Source of the DNA: Corynebacterium suranareeae
Lineage (GTDB): Bacteria > Actinomycetota > Actinomycetes > Mycobacteriales > Mycobacteriaceae
DNA: 64,000 bases
Assembly (NCBI RefSeq): GCF_002355155.1
Contig: NZ_AP017369.1
Location: forward strand, 1,364,001-1,428,000
Reading direction: 5' to 3'
Position numbers and translations under genes: made by a program. Shown here one piece after another: positions 26,387-35,627 of this stretch (the stretch's first letter is position 1; each line of letters starts with the position of its first letter). Below the pieces are notes generated by a model that was given only the letters and a program-made list of their open reading frames with translations, was not told the DNA's origin and did not search any database.

Positions 26387-27724
26387 ATGGCTTCAGCTGA
26401 AAACTTCAATGAACTCCCATCGCATGTCTGGCCACGCAACGCCGTACGCCAAGAAGACGGAGTTGTAACCGTCGCGGGTGTGCCTTTGCCTGATTTGGCA
26501 GAAGAATACGGGACACCACTTTTTGTGGTAGATGAAGATGACTTCCGTTCCCGCTGCCGCGACATGGCAGCAGCCTTCGGCGGTGCGGATAACGTGCACT
26601 ACGCATCCAAGGCATTTTTAACCAAGACCATCGCTCGCTGGGTTGATGAAGAGGGACTGTCACTAGATATTGCCTCCATCAACGAGCTCGGAATCGCTCT
26701 AGCTGCAGGTTTCCCAGCTAGCCGCATCACCGCACACGGCAACAACAAAGGTGTAGAGTTCTTGCGCGCTTTGGTACAAAACGGTGTTGGTCACGTGGTA
26801 TTGGATTCCGCGCAGGAATTAGAACTGCTCGATTATGTAGCAGCTGGTGAAGGCAAGATCCAGGATGTTTTAATCCGCGTGAAGCCAGGCATTGAAGCAC
26901 ACACCCATGAATTTATTGCAACCAGCCACGAAGACCAAAAGTTTGGATTCTCCCTAGCATCTGGTTCTGCATTTGCTGCAGCGAAAGCAGCAAACAACGC
27001 CGAAAACCTGAATCTGGTTGGTCTGCACTGCCACGTTGGATCCCAAGTTTTCGATGCAGAAGGATTCAAACTAGCGGCAGAACGCGTACTTGGGCTCTAC
27101 GCACAGATTCACAGCGAATTGGGCCTTGCTTTGCCAGAGCTGGATCTCGGTGGTGGATACGGCATTGCCTACACCGCAGCAGAAGAGCCACTCAACGTCG
27201 CCGAAGTAGCCACTGACCTGATCACCGCAGTTGGGAAAATGGCTGCGGAACTAGGCATCGACGCACCAACTGTCCTTGTGGAACCAGGCCGTGCGATCGC
27301 CGGACCATCAGCTGTCACCATCTACGAAGTAGGAACCACCAAAGACGTTCACGTTGACGATGACAACACCCGACGCTATGTGGCTGTCGACGGTGGAATG
27401 TCCGATAACATCCGCCCAGCCCTCTATGGCTCTGAGTACGATGCACGCGTGGTGTCGCGCTTCACTGAAGGCGAAGGCGTAAACACCCGAGTTGTTGGTG
27501 CACACTGCGAATCCGGCGATATTTTGATCAACGATGAAGTTTATCCATCAGATATCACTAGTGGCGACTTCCTTGCACTCGCTGCGACAGGTGCATATTG
27601 CTACGCCATGAGCTCCCGCTACAACGCCTTCACCCGTCCAGCGGTTGTTTCTGTACGCGCAGGTAGCTCCCGGCTGATGCTGCGCCGTGAAACCTTAGAT
27701 GACATTTTGGCATTGGAGGCTTAA
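26387..27724 (+). CDS. lysA: Diaminopimelate decarboxylase LysA
   Basis: The 445-aa enzyme decarboxylates meso-diaminopimelate to L-lysine, the last step of lysine synthesis, using pyridoxal phosphate. Lys75 in VHYASKAF is the Schiff-base lysine of the alanine-racemase-fold barrel. HCHVGSQ supplies the ring-contacting His, GGGYGIAY the phosphate-binding loop, and VEPGRAI a substrate contact. CESGDIL provides the partner-subunit cysteine near the C terminus, typical of the homodimer. The ATG follows argS by 3 nt, confirming the operon. Length and motifs agree fully with the C. glutamicum enzyme. Confidence 0.97.
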   Translation: MASAENFNELPSHVWPRNAVRQEDGVVTVAGVPLPDLAEEYGTPLFVVDEDDFRSRCRDMAAAFGGADNVHYASKAFLTKTIARWVDEEGLSLDIASINELGIALAAGFPASRITAHGNNKGVEFLRALVQNGVGHVVLDSAQELELLDYVAAGEGKIQDVLIRVKPGIEAHTHEFIATSHEDQKFGFSLASGSAFAAAKAANNAENLNLVGLHCHVGSQVFDAEGFKLAAERVLGLYAQIHSELGLALPELDLGGGYGIAYTAAEEPLNVAEVATDLITAVGKMAAELGIDAPTVLVEPGRAIAGPSAVTIYEVGTTKDVHVDDDNTRRYVAVDGGMSDNIRPALYGSEYDARVVSRFTEGEGVNTRVVGAHCESGDILINDEVYPSDITSGDFLALAATGAYCYAMSSRYNAFTRPAVVSVRAGSSRLMLRRETLDDILALEA

Positions 27725-28215
27725 GAAAGTTTTCTAAGGGATTTTGTGATCGACTTTCCACCTTCCAAGGATCTCGACTAATAAATAACGCATCGGGATC
27801 CTTGGAACATTTGGTATGAAACTATTTTGCCAAGGTGGGAAGTTGGTGTGTGGCAGCGCGGGGTAAGGGGTGCTGGAGAGCACGCGTTGAAACGACCGGC
27901 GGCAAACGTCGGAAAGCAATCGTCTTGAGGGTGGCATAGTTTTTAAAACAACGACGGGCTAAGGGGATAAGGTCCAATGTCGTGTCAACTTCAAAGGAAG
28001 TATTTATGATGCCTAATCCGTTTCCAAGCTTAGGTTTTAGGAGAGAAACTAGCTGCTGAAACATTAAGTTGAATTGAATGTTGGGGGCTTTAAGGCGGAA
28101 ATGAACAGCTTGGTCTATAGTGGCTAGGTACCCTTTTTGTTTTGGGCACCTGTAGGGTGGCCGAAGCAAACAAATAGGACAACAACGCACGACCGCGAAT
28201 ATTTTTTGGAGAATC
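27725..28215. other. lysA-hom intergenic region with inverted repeats
   Basis: This 491-nt stretch has no supported gene. At 27763-27773 and 27797-27807, TTCCAAGGATC and its complement form an 11-bp stem with a 23-nt loop; no T run follows, so it is a weak terminator candidate for argS-lysA. Nearer hom, AGGTACCC (28126-28133) and GGGCACCT (28144-28151) form an imperfect hairpin with one mismatch. The hom promoter must lie in this end, and TTTGGAG precedes the hom ATG. Confidence 0.5.
28102..28117. promoter_or_regulatory. Candidate McbR operator upstream of hom
   Basis: TGAAC-N6-GTCTA resembles the McbR box TAGAC-N6-GTCTA: the right half is exact and the left half matches 3 of 5. It lies ~100 nt before the hom ATG. 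Methionine-pathway repression of hom by McbR is known in C. glutamicum; assignment of this exact site is my inference. Confidence 0.45.
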
Positions 28216-29553
28216 ATGACCTCAGCATCTGCCCCAAGCTTTAACCCCGGTAAGGGTCCCGGCTCAGCAGTCGGAATTGCCCTTCTTGGATTCGGAACTG
28301 TCGGCTCTGAGGTGATGCGCCTGATGACTGAATACGGTGATGAGTTGGCGCACCGTATTGGTGGTCCGCTAGAAGTTCGAGGCATTGCTGTTTCTGATAA
28401 GTCCAAGCCACGCGAGGGTGTTTCACCTGAGTTGCTTACTGAAGATGCATTTGCCCTGATCGAGCGCGATGACGTGGACATCGTTGTAGAGGTTATCGGC
28501 GGAATTGATTACCCACGTGAGGTTGTACTGGCAGCTTTAAAGGCCGGGAAGTCCGTGGTTACCGCTAATAAAGCTCTCGTAGCTGCTCACTCGGCAGAGC
28601 TTGCTGATGCAGCAGAAGCAGCAAATGTTGACCTTTACTTCGAAGCTGCTGTGGCAGCTGCGATCCCAGTTGTTGGCCCATTGCGCCGTTCCTTGGCTGG
28701 CGATCAGATCCAGTCCGTGATGGGCATCGTTAACGGCACCACCAACTTCATCTTGGATGCGATGGATTCCACTGGCGCCGACTATGAGGAGTCCCTGGCT
28801 GAGGCTACTCGCTTGGGATATGCAGAAGCTGATCCAACCGCTGACGTTGAGGGCCATGATGCGGCTTCAAAGGCAGCAATTCTAGCGTCGATCGCATTCC
28901 ACACTCGCGTTACCGCAGATGATGTTCATTGCGAGGGCATCAGCAACATCAGCGCTGACGATATCAAGGCAGCTCAGCAGGCTGGCCACACCATCAAGTT
29001 GCTGGCTATCTGTGAGAAGTTCACCAACCAGGAAGGAAAGTCAGCCATTTCCGCTCGCGTACACCCGACCCTGTTGCCTGTATCCCACCCATTGGCGTCG
29101 GTTAACAAGTCCTTTAATGCAATTTTTGTTGAAGCAGAAGCGGCAGGTCGTCTGATGTTCTACGGAAATGGTGCAGGCGGAGCTCCTACCGCATCTGCAG
29201 TGCTTGGCGACGTAGTAGGTGCCGCTCGCAACAAGGTTCACGGTGGACGCGCTCCAGGTGAATCCACTTACGCGAACCTGCCCATCGCTGATTTTGGTGA
29301 GACCACCACCCGCTACCACCTTGATATGGAAGTGGAAGATCGCGTTGGCGTTTTGGCTGAATTGGCTAACCTCTTTGCTGAGCAGGGAATCTCCTTGCGT
29401 ACAATTCGACAGGAAGAGCGCGATGATAATGCACGTTTGATCGTTGTCACCCACTCTGCGCTGGAATCTGATCTTTCCCGCACTGTTGAGCTGTTGAAGG
29501 CAAAGCCAGTAGTTAAGGCAGTCAACAGTGTGATCCGCCTCGAAAGGGACTAG
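28216..29553 (+). CDS. hom: Homoserine dehydrogenase Hom
   Basis: The 445-aa enzyme reduces aspartate semialdehyde to homoserine with NAD(P)H, the branch to threonine and methionine. The dinucleotide site GFGTVG is at 25-30. The catalytic region includes [14 protein letters not shown] and [13 protein letters not shown] (Glu and Asp contacts). The C-terminal ACT domain, from about residue 360, carries threonine feedback control. Residue 378, where mutation to Glu or Ser is known to relieve inhibition, is Gly (VGVLAEL), so this is the wild-type, feedback-sensitive form. TTTGGAG precedes the ATG. thrB follows after 10 nt, forming the hom-thrB operon. Confidence 0.97.
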   Translation: MTSASAPSFNPGKGPGSAVGIALLGFGTVGSEVMRLMTEYGDELAHRIGGPLEVRGIAVSDKSKPREGVSPELLTEDAFALIERDDVDIVVEVIGGIDYPREVVLAALKAGKSVVTANKALVAAHSAELADAAEAANVDLYFEAAVAAAIPVVGPLRRSLAGDQIQSVMGIVNGTTNFILDAMDSTGADYEESLAEATRLGYAEADPTADVEGHDAASKAAILASIAFHTRVTADDVHCEGISNISADDIKAAQQAGHTIKLLAICEKFTNQEGKSAISARVHPTLLPVSHPLASVNKSFNAIFVEAEAAGRLMFYGNGAGGAPTASAVLGDVVGAARNKVHGGRAPGESTYANLPIADFGETTTRYHLDMEVEDRVGVLAELANLFAEQGISLRTIRQEERDDNARLIVVTHSALESDLSRTVELLKAKPVVKAVNSVIRLERD

Positions 29554-29563
29554 TTTTACTGAC

Positions 29564-30493
29564 ATGGCAATTGAACTGAACGTCGGTCGCAAAGTTACTG
29601 TTACGGTACCGGGATCTTCGGCCAACCTCGGCCCTGGCTTTGACACTCTTGGTTTAGCTTTGTCGGTGTATGACACCGTCGAAGTGGAGATCATCCCATC
29701 GGGGCTAGAGGTAGAAGTCTTCGGCGAAGGCCAAGGCGAAGTGCCACTTGATGGCTCCCACTTGGTGGTTAAGGCCATTCGTGCCGGACTTAAAGCGGCT
29801 GATGCTGAAGTTCCGGGATTGCGTGTTGTGTGCCACAACAATATTCCGCAATCTCGTGGCCTTGGATCATCAGCTGCTGCAGCAGTAGCAGGTGTCTCCG
29901 CTGCTAATGGTCTGGCCGATTTCCCACTGACACAGGATCAAATTGTTCAGTTGGCTTCTGCTTTTGAAGGCCACCCCGATAATGCTGCAGCTTCGGTGCT
30001 TGGTGGCGCTGTCGTGTCCTGGACAACGCTTGCGATCGATGGACGTAGTCAACCAGCATATGCTGCGGTACCACTTGAGGTGCATAAAGATATCCGTGCA
30101 ACCGCTTTGGTCCCTGACTTCCACGCATCAACAGAGGCCGTGCGCCGTGTGCTGCCAAATGAAGTCACCCACATTGATGCACGGTTTAATGTCTCCCGAG
30201 TAGCTGTGATGATTGTTGCTTTGCAGCAGCGTCCAGATTTGTTGTGGGAAGGTACACGAGACCGCCTGCACCAACCTTATCGAGCAGACGTTTTGCCGGT
30301 TACGTCCGAATGGGTAAACCGTCTGCGTAACCGTGGTTATGCCGCGTATCTGTCAGGTGCTGGCCCAACTGCCATGGTGCTATCCACGGAACCAATTCCA
30401 GACAAGGTTTTAGAAGATGCTCGGGAATCCGGCATTAAGGTCTTAGAACTTGAAGTAGCCGGGCCTGTAAAGGTTGAAGTAAACCAGGCATAA
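29564..30493 (+). CDS. thrB: Homoserine kinase ThrB
   Basis: This 309-aa GHMP-family kinase phosphorylates homoserine to O-phosphohomoserine for threonine synthase, which is encoded elsewhere. The GHMP phosphate-binding loop is [11 protein letters not shown] (95-105). [15 protein letters not shown] (16-30) is the conserved N-terminal motif and [11 protein letters not shown] the C-terminal glycine-rich one. The start ATG lies 10 nt after hom with only a weak ribosome site, consistent with coupled translation. The operon ends with a terminator just downstream. Confidence 0.97.
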   Translation: MAIELNVGRKVTVTVPGSSANLGPGFDTLGLALSVYDTVEVEIIPSGLEVEVFGEGQGEVPLDGSHLVVKAIRAGLKAADAEVPGLRVVCHNNIPQSRGLGSSAAAAVAGVSAANGLADFPLTQDQIVQLASAFEGHPDNAAASVLGGAVVSWTTLAIDGRSQPAYAAVPLEVHKDIRATALVPDFHASTEAVRRVLPNEVTHIDARFNVSRVAVMIVALQQRPDLLWEGTRDRLHQPYRADVLPVTSEWVNRLRNRGYAAYLSGAGPTAMVLSTEPIPDKVLEDARESGIKVLELEVAGPVKVEVNQA

Positions 30494-30497
30494 AATT

Positions 30498-30540
30498 ACC
30501 CTTGGAGCTTTTCACGGAGAAAGGTTCCAAGGGTTTATTC
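30498..30540 (+). terminator. Terminator of hom-thrB
   Basis: ACCCTTGGA (30498-30506) pairs with TCCAAGGGT (30526-30534); the loop contains a further CTTTTC/GAGAAAG pairing. TTTATTC follows. It starts right after the thrB stop. Confidence 0.85.
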
Positions 30541-30550
30541 GTACTAAATT

Positions 30551-31093
30551 TTAGTTGTTAATTTTGACAGCTTTGCTTCCATTTTGGATTTGCCACCGAT
30601 TGCCCACTGCGTCGGAAAACTCCGAGCTAAGAACGCTGTGCTTTGTGCTATTGGCAAGAGGCTCAAAAGTATCGACAGACTTGATTTTTCGAGGATGCAG
30701 AAATCCTTCAAATTCACTTTTCACAAAATGGATCCCTGGTACCAGGTTTTTGATCTTAATCTTGCTGTTTCTGTTGTTGCCACTGACTGCAATTTCCACT
30801 TGAGAGAGGGCACCTAGATCACCATTGTTTTCGACCACGACACCCCATTCGTTTTCTGAATTGCGTGCCCACCACGTATGCAGGCTGCGAGCAATGGAAA
30901 GTTGTTGCTCTTGTTGGGCGGTCGCTTGTGCTCGGTATTCTTGGACCTCGCCGAGTTCAACCTGTCGACGTTGAAGAATGACCATTTCTTTTTCATTTTT
31001 CCGAGTGCCGAAGGCTGCCCAAGCAGAGACAATGATTGCAATGATGGCAACCGCTATTGAGAATATTTCACTGTAGGGAATTGAAGTTTCCAT
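30551..31093 (-). CDS. Hypothetical membrane-anchored protein
   Basis: I do not recognise this protein. From ATG 31093 it has 180 aa: one N-terminal hydrophobic helix (about residues 7-28), then a charged coiled-coil-like stretch (about 30-65, rich in Glu, Gln and Arg), and a soluble C-terminal domain that seems β-rich. This layout is that of a single-pass protein with its bulk on one side of the membrane. An in-frame ATG at 31141 would extend it 16 residues through an inverted repeat and has no ribosome site. It follows arnR by 68 nt on the same strand. Confidence 0.65.
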   Translation of the reverse strand: METSIPYSEIFSIAVAIIAIIVSAWAAFGTRKNEKEMVILQRRQVELGEVQEYRAQATAQQEQQLSIARSLHTWWARNSENEWGVVVENNGDLGALSQVEIAVSGNNRNSKIKIKNLVPGIHFVKSEFEGFLHPRKIKSVDTFEPLANSTKHSVLSSEFSDAVGNRWQIQNGSKAVKINN

Positions 31094-31095
31094 AT

Positions 31096-31130
31096 CGCGC
31101 ATATTACATGTGCTACATGGAATATGCGCG
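31096..31130. promoter_or_regulatory. Long imperfect palindrome before the anchored-protein gene
   Basis: CGCGCATATTACATG (31096-31110) and CATGGAATATGCGCG (31116-31130) are complementary at 14 of 15 positions around TGCTA. The right end is 2 nt from the ATG of the 180-aa protein on the minus strand. No T run follows, so an operator or a translation-blocking hairpin is more likely than a terminator for arnR. Confidence 0.5.
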
Positions 31131-31161
31131 TTAAAAATCAAAAAACTTTGGATACCCTTAG

Positions 31162-31854
31162 TTATTGATTAAGTACGTGCACTTTGCATGTGCCTGGCGC
31201 GTTGAGTGGTTTGAGTTCCAATTGGATTTTGTTGTTTGTTCCGAGGCTTTCTTGGATGAATCCGGCGTGGATGGCGCAAACGAACGAGGATGGACGCTTG
31301 TCGTTGACCACGAAGGGGCAGCTATGCAGCGCAACTGAGTTTTCCTCTGGGGTTTCTGCTGGGTCGAACCCCATTTCGCGCAGCCGGGTGATTAGTGGGG
31401 ATAGTGCTTGGTCGAGTTCTTCGACTTCAGCGTGGTCAATGCCCATGACGTGAGCCCATTGCTTGCCGATAGCTTGGGCTTTTGCACGTAGTTCTGGGTT
31501 TTTGATGGCGTCATCGTCGACATCACCCAACATGTTGGCCATGAGTTCAATGAGTGTGATGTATTCGCGTGCCACAGCTCGGTTGTCGGGTACCCGTGTT
31601 TGGAAGATTAATGAGGGGCGACCTCGACCTTTGGCTGAAGCGGTGACGACCCGGATGGCTTCTTTTGCTACGAGTTCTTCCAAATGGCCACGGGCGGTGT
31701 TGACATGTAGGTCAAGCTTTTTTGCTACATCGATTGCGCGAGCACCGTCAGGGAATGACTGCAACACATCTAAAACCTCGCGCTGCTTTGGGCTGAGTTT
31801 GTATGACTCAGCAAAAAGGTCAGTCGCAGCGGTAGGGGCAGTTTGTTGTTTCAC
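31162..31854 (-). CDS. arnR: Anaerobic nitrate-respiration repressor ArnR
   Basis: This 230-aa regulator has an N-terminal winged helix (about residues 18-85), with LSPKQREVLDVLQSFPDGA followed by HVNTARGHLEELV. The C-terminal part carries three cysteines, Cys179, Cys193 and Cys223, which fit the Fe-S cluster reported to be needed for DNA binding in ArnR. In C. glutamicum R, ArnR represses narKGHJI and hmp aerobically. The start is GTG 31854. It lies next to narI, on the same strand but beyond the nar terminator, separated by 697 nt with repeats. The neighbour context supports the assignment strongly. Confidence 0.92.
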   Translation of the reverse strand: MKQQTAPTAATDLFAESYKLSPKQREVLDVLQSFPDGARAIDVAKKLDLHVNTARGHLEELVAKEAIRVVTASAKGRGRPSLIFQTRVPDNRAVAREYITLIELMANMLGDVDDDAIKNPELRAKAQAIGKQWAHVMGIDHAEVEELDQALSPLITRLREMGFDPAETPEENSVALHSCPFVVNDKRPSSFVCAIHAGFIQESLGTNNKIQLELKPLNAPGTCKVHVLNQ

Positions 31855-32274
31855 TTCGGGCTCGCTCTTTGGGTGGTGTAAAAAATGATTGTTCTATATC
31901 AGATGTTATTGGGAAAAGGTGTGGAATTACTAAATTAGGTGAATCATAACATATTTGATACTGGAAAACCCTAATTAAAAGTTTCTGAGACAAAGCTAGA
32001 GATACTTGGGTTGCGTACTCTTTGGGCCGAATAAATCTCACAATAGATCTGAGTTTTTCCAGCGTAGACGTCGTATTCATCCCTCGCACTTTTAATCTAA
32101 CGGGTAATCCATCTGTAAAGCGCGGGTGCGAATTAACAGTAGAGTCGTTTATTGCTTATTTAAGACGTTCAATTTCTCACATGAGCTTTGGTATTCACTA
32201 CACCTCAAAAACCTCTTAAACGGGCTTCTGTGGAGGTATGACTTTTGCGAGTTGAGGTCAAAATCTCGGCCCGG

Positions 32275-32402
32275 CCAAACCAGGAGACCCAGAATCTTCA
32301 AAAACGACGTTCGTGGGTCTCCTGGTTTGGTGTATCGCGCTCATTACCAAACACAGAGACCCAAAAACTTCGAAAACGTGATTTCTGGGTCTCCTGGTTT
32401 GG
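32275..32402. repeat. Two tandem copies of a 17-bp inverted repeat element
   Basis: Unit 1 has arms 32275-32291 and 32314-32330, 17 bp perfect (right arm TGGGTCTCCTGGTTTGG), with a 22-nt loop. Unit 2 starts 72 nt later, with arms 32347-32363 and 32386-32402; its right arm is identical to that of unit 1 and its left arm differs at three positions. The loops share CTTC-R-AAAACG. Together they form a tandem hairpin structure in the intergenic region between arnR and narI. The type is unknown to me; a REP/MITE-like dispersed element is possible. Confidence 0.8.
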
Positions 32403-32484
32403 TCCCAGCATGTGTCACCACCGATTCGCACCTTATTGGAAGCGCGGTACTTAGCAACCCACCAAGCAACCCACAAAAACCCCA

Positions 32485-32537
32485 CAAAAAAACTCCCCAG
32501 CAGTTGGTAGCCATTGAAGGCCCAACCGCTAGGGAGT
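32485..32537 (-). terminator. Terminator of narKGHJI operon
   Basis: On the minus strand, 32537-32522 (ACTCCCTAGCGGTTGG) pairs with 32507-32492 over 16 bp, two of them G-U, with an inner GCC/GGC pair in the loop. TTTTTTT follows at 32491-32485. It lies 15 nt after the narI stop. Confidence 0.92.
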
Positions 32538-32551
32538 AATTCGTAAAAACT

Positions 32552-33331
32552 TTAGGCTCCGTGCCATTTTGAATCATTATCTAGCTGATTTTTCACAGAG
32601 CGTACGGGTTCCCAAGCCACGTTTTGGCGGGCTGGTTCGGAGGTGGTGTCGCGGGTTCTGTAGACCACGTATGGGCGGGTGACGTATCCAACCGGTGCGG
32701 AGAATGCGTGGACAAGTCGGGTGAATGGCCAGACTGCGATGAGGGTGAAGCCGGCAACGATGTGGACTTTAAACTCCCAAGGAACGTCGGCCATGAGTTC
32801 GGGTTGTGCGTTGAAGATGAGCAGTTGGCGCAGCCATGGGGAGATGGTTTCGCGGTAGTCGTAGCCGTGGGCGCCGCCGAAGACCTGGGTGGAGACGGTG
32901 GCGATGAATCCTGACAAGATTGCTGCGGCAAGCAGGACGTACATCACTTTGTCTGATCTGGAGGTTGATAGGAAGACGGTCTTGTTGATCACGCGCCTAA
33001 CGATCAGTCCGATCAGACCTAGAACTGCTGCGATGCCCGCGATGGTGCCGGGGATGGTGGCAATGAGGTGGTAGGCGGTATCGGAGACTCCTACTGCTTG
33101 AGTCCAGCTTTTCGGGATGGCTAGGCCCATGAGGTGGCCGATGACCACGAACACCATGCCCCAGTGGAACAGCGGTGAGGCGATGCGGAGGAGTTTGGAT
33201 TCGTAAATTTGGGAGGAGTGGGTGGTCCATCCGAATTGGTCTGCACGCCAGCGCCAGGAGATGCCGATGATGTATGCGGCGATACACAGCCAGGGGTATG
33301 CAACCCAGAGGAACGTTTCAAAGTTTGACAT
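32552..33331 (-). CDS. narI: Respiratory nitrate reductase gamma subunit NarI
   Basis: This 259-aa membrane cytochrome b subunit carries electrons from menaquinol to NarH. It has five predicted helices. Histidines in LFHWGMVFVVIGHLMG (about residues 55-70) and near the C-terminal KVHIVAGFTLIAVWPFTRLVH (around 190) are the likely haem b ligands. The start is ATG 33331, 8 nt after narJ, with AGGAC upstream. It is the last gene of narKGHJI and is followed at once by a strong terminator. Confidence 0.95.
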   Translation of the reverse strand: MSNFETFLWVAYPWLCIAAYIIGISWRWRADQFGWTTHSSQIYESKLLRIASPLFHWGMVFVVIGHLMGLAIPKSWTQAVGVSDTAYHLIATIPGTIAGIAAVLGLIGLIVRRVINKTVFLSTSRSDKVMYVLLAAAILSGFIATVSTQVFGGAHGYDYRETISPWLRQLLIFNAQPELMADVPWEFKVHIVAGFTLIAVWPFTRLVHAFSAPVGYVTRPYVVYRTRDTTSEPARQNVAWEPVRSVKNQLDNDSKWHGA

Positions 33332-33339
33332 TGCGTGTC

Positions 33340-34026
33340 CTAGTGATTGTCCGGTTGTGAGGTGGGGAAGGGAAGTGGGATGCCGATGCCCACCATTTCT
33401 GCTGGTGGACCGCTGCGGATTAGTTCGAGGTAGCTCTCGGCGGTTTCTTCATCGATCTCGGGTAGCGCCTGGCATAGGGAGGTCACCAGGTACCGGTAGG
33501 GCGAGTTTAGACCTTCGAGTGCGGAGCGCAGGACCTCGATGCCGTCGCGGTGGGCGGCGAGAACTTCGGTGGCGGCGTCGAAAAGCGAAGGTTCGGCAAG
33601 TGCTGCGGCCTCAAGCACGACGCAAAGGTGGTCGGGCAGCTCGTCGCGCTCGGATTCAAATCCGAGTTGCTGCAGCGTTTGGCGGAAGGCGAGGATCGCC
33701 GTGCCACGCTGGCGGGTGTCGCCGACCGCGTAATAGGTGAGAAACAGCGAGCAGCGTCGGCGCTGGTCAAAGGTCTCCACGTAGGCTTCCTGCATGGCTC
33801 GCGGCCCCGCGATGCGCGCGGCATCTAAAAACTCGATCACGTGCGCGGCGACGGGGAGCGGGAGGGCATCTAGCTGTGCCTCGACGGCATTTAGCTTATC
33901 GACGAATCCCTCCTCTGGATAATCCAAAAGCAGGCTATTTAACATAAAGACCAGTCGGCGCTGCTCTTCTGTCATGGAGATCTTTGGGACAAAATGATCA
34001 GGAACGTTCCCGATATGTGTGCGCAT
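33340..34026 (-). CDS. narJ: Nitrate reductase assembly chaperone NarJ
   Basis: From ATG 34026 the protein has 228 aa; AAGGACTAGGA precedes it, overlapping the narH stop by a few bases. A longer frame starting at 34125 would lie inside narH and is unlikely. NarJ is an all-helical TorD-family chaperone that binds NarG and helps insert the molybdenum cofactor; it is not part of the final enzyme. The helical region with LLLDYPEEGFVDKL, the CSLFLTYYAVGDTRQRG stretch and DHLCVVLEAAAL are characteristic. Its place between narH and narI is the universal order. Confidence 0.92.
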   Translation of the reverse strand: MRTHIGNVPDHFVPKISMTEEQRRLVFMLNSLLLDYPEEGFVDKLNAVEAQLDALPLPVAAHVIEFLDAARIAGPRAMQEAYVETFDQRRRCSLFLTYYAVGDTRQRGTAILAFRQTLQQLGFESERDELPDHLCVVLEAAALAEPSLFDAATEVLAAHRDGIEVLRSALEGLNSPYRYLVTSLCQALPEIDEETAESYLELIRSGPPAEMVGIGIPLPFPTSQPDNH

Positions 34027-34031
34027 TGTTC

Positions 34032-35627
34032 CTAGTCCTTCCGTGGTGGGAACATTGCTGCGGGGCGTTCGCCAACATTCCATGAGGTCAGACTGACCTT
34101 GCCGATGGGGGCTCCCGTGCCACATGCCTCTGGGGCACCTTCACCCAAACCAACATTGAGCTGCTCAGTAGCGTGTGCAGGATCGACATCACCGAACGGA
34201 TCCAGGGAAGAAATTCCGCGCGGAGTTTCTGGGGATGCCGTTGGAATGACATAGCGATCGTCATACTTTGCGATGGCCAAAATGCGATACATTTCCTGCA
34301 TCACCTTGCCCGTCATGCCGACAGCCTCCGCGATTTCTTCCTGCGGTTCGTTTCCGAGGCTGATATCGCGCATATAGGAACGCATAGCAGCAAGCCTACG
34401 CAAGGATTTCTCCACCGGTCTGGTATCACCAGCAGTAAATAGGCCTGCCAAATACTCCAAAGGAATGCGCATGGTGGACAGCGCGGTGAACAAGATCTTA
34501 TGGTTTTCACCGTCGTTGCCGGATGCGGTGACCTCATCAACGATGGGGCTTAGCGGCGGGATGTACCAAACCATGGGCAAGGTGCGGTACTCAGGGTGCA
34601 GCGGTAGGGCAACCTCATATTTGAAGATGAGATCGTAAATTGGTGAATTCTGAGCCGCTTCAATCCAGGAGTGGGGGATGCCGTTGCGCTGGGCATCAGC
34701 CACAACGTGTGGATCGTGTGGGTCTAAGAACAGGGTCTTTTGGGCTTCGAACAAGTCCTGTTCATTTGGCGTGGCGGCGACTTCAGCGACACGGTCGGCG
34801 TCGTAAAGCAAAACACCTAAATAGCGCAGACGGCCGACGCAGGTCTCCGAGCATACGGTAGGCTGCCCGACCTCGAGGCGCGGATAGCACAGCGTACACT
34901 TTTCGGCCTTGCCCGACTTGTGGTTGAAGTAAACCTTCTTGTACGGGCAACCTGACACACACATGCGCCAACCACGGCATTGATCCTGGTCAACCAGCAC
35001 AATGCCGTCTTCAGCACGCTTGTACATCGCACCTGAAGGACACGACGACACACACGTTGGGTTTAGGCAGTGCTCACAGATGCGGGGCAAATAGAACATG
35101 AAGGAATCTTCAATCTCTTTTTGCACCGTGAGATTCATTTTCTCCAGCACGGGATCTTGATCCAGCGTGGTTGTGGATCCACCCAAGTTGTCATCCCAGT
35201 TAGAGGACCATTCGACTTTATCTATGGGACGCCCATCCAACTGACTCACAGGACGCGCCGTAGGCTGGGTTCTCTGACCCGCAGGAGCAGACAGCAACTT
35301 GTCGTACTCATATGTCCACGGCTCGTAATAATCTTCAATGGTGGGCAGCTTTGGGTTATGGAAGATGGTAGCCAGCTTCTTGATACGGCCACCAGCCTTG
35401 GGCTTTAACTTGCCGGAGTTCGTGCGAACCCAGCCGCCTTCCCATTTATCCTGATCTTCCCAGCCACGTGGATATCCCACACCCGGGCGGGTTTCCACAT
35501 TGTTAAACCAAATGTATTCCGTTCCTTGACGGTTGGTCCATGCCTGCTTACACGTAACAGAACACGTGTGACAGCCAATGCACTTGTCCAAGTTCATGAT
35601 CATCGCGATCTGAGCCATGACCTTCAT
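34032..35627 (-). CDS. narH: Nitrate reductase beta subunit NarH
   Basis: This 531-aa iron-sulphur subunit transfers electrons from NarI to NarG. Four cysteine groups are visible: C16-x2-C19-x2-C22-x3-C26; CEHCLNPTCVSSCP; CRGWRMCVSGCP, with Trp replacing one Cys as in the [3Fe-4S] site; and CTLCYPRLEVGQPTVCSETC. That matches three [4Fe-4S] and one [3Fe-4S] cluster. The ATG at 35627 overlaps the narG TAA by one base (TAATG), with AGGAGG ~11 nt upstream; an ATG three codons later is also possible. The protein sits on the cytoplasmic face with NarG. Confidence 0.96.
   Translation of the reverse strand: MKVMAQIAMIMNLDKCIGCHTCSVTCKQAWTNRQGTEYIWFNNVETRPGVGYPRGWEDQDKWEGGWVRTNSGKLKPKAGGRIKKLATIFHNPKLPTIEDYYEPWTYEYDKLLSAPAGQRTQPTARPVSQLDGRPIDKVEWSSNWDDNLGGSTTTLDQDPVLEKMNLTVQKEIEDSFMFYLPRICEHCLNPTCVSSCPSGAMYKRAEDGIVLVDQDQCRGWRMCVSGCPYKKVYFNHKSGKAEKCTLCYPRLEVGQPTVCSETCVGRLRYLGVLLYDADRVAEVAATPNEQDLFEAQKTLFLDPHDPHVVADAQRNGIPHSWIEAAQNSPIYDLIFKYEVALPLHPEYRTLPMVWYIPPLSPIVDEVTASGNDGENHKILFTALSTMRIPLEYLAGLFTAGDTRPVEKSLRRLAAMRSYMRDISLGNEPQEEIAEAVGMTGKVMQEMYRILAIAKYDDRYVIPTASPETPRGISSLDPFGDVDPAHATEQLNVGLGEGAPEACGTGAPIGKVSLTSWNVGERPAAMFPPRKD

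Larger units (their letters stand above)
31855..32551. other. arnR-narI region: promoter, hairpin repeats, nar terminator
   Basis: This 697-nt gap holds no supported gene. The arnR promoter should lie in the AT-rich 31860-32000 part. Tandem long hairpins occupy 32275-32402, and the narI terminator 32485-32537. Frames of 65-137 codons that cross the hairpins are by-products of the repeats. Confidence 0.6.

Noticed and set aside
27763..27807. Terminator of argS-lysA
   Set aside because: The stem is good but the loop is 23 nt and no T run follows on the plus strand, so I list it only as an inverted repeat.
32275..32402. CRISPR array
   Set aside because: Only two units, each an inverted repeat with a related loop rather than unique spacers, and no cas genes nearby.
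32126..32539. 137-codon frame across the tandem hairpins
   Set aside because: Its repeated peptide comes from the DNA repeat and it runs into the nar terminator.
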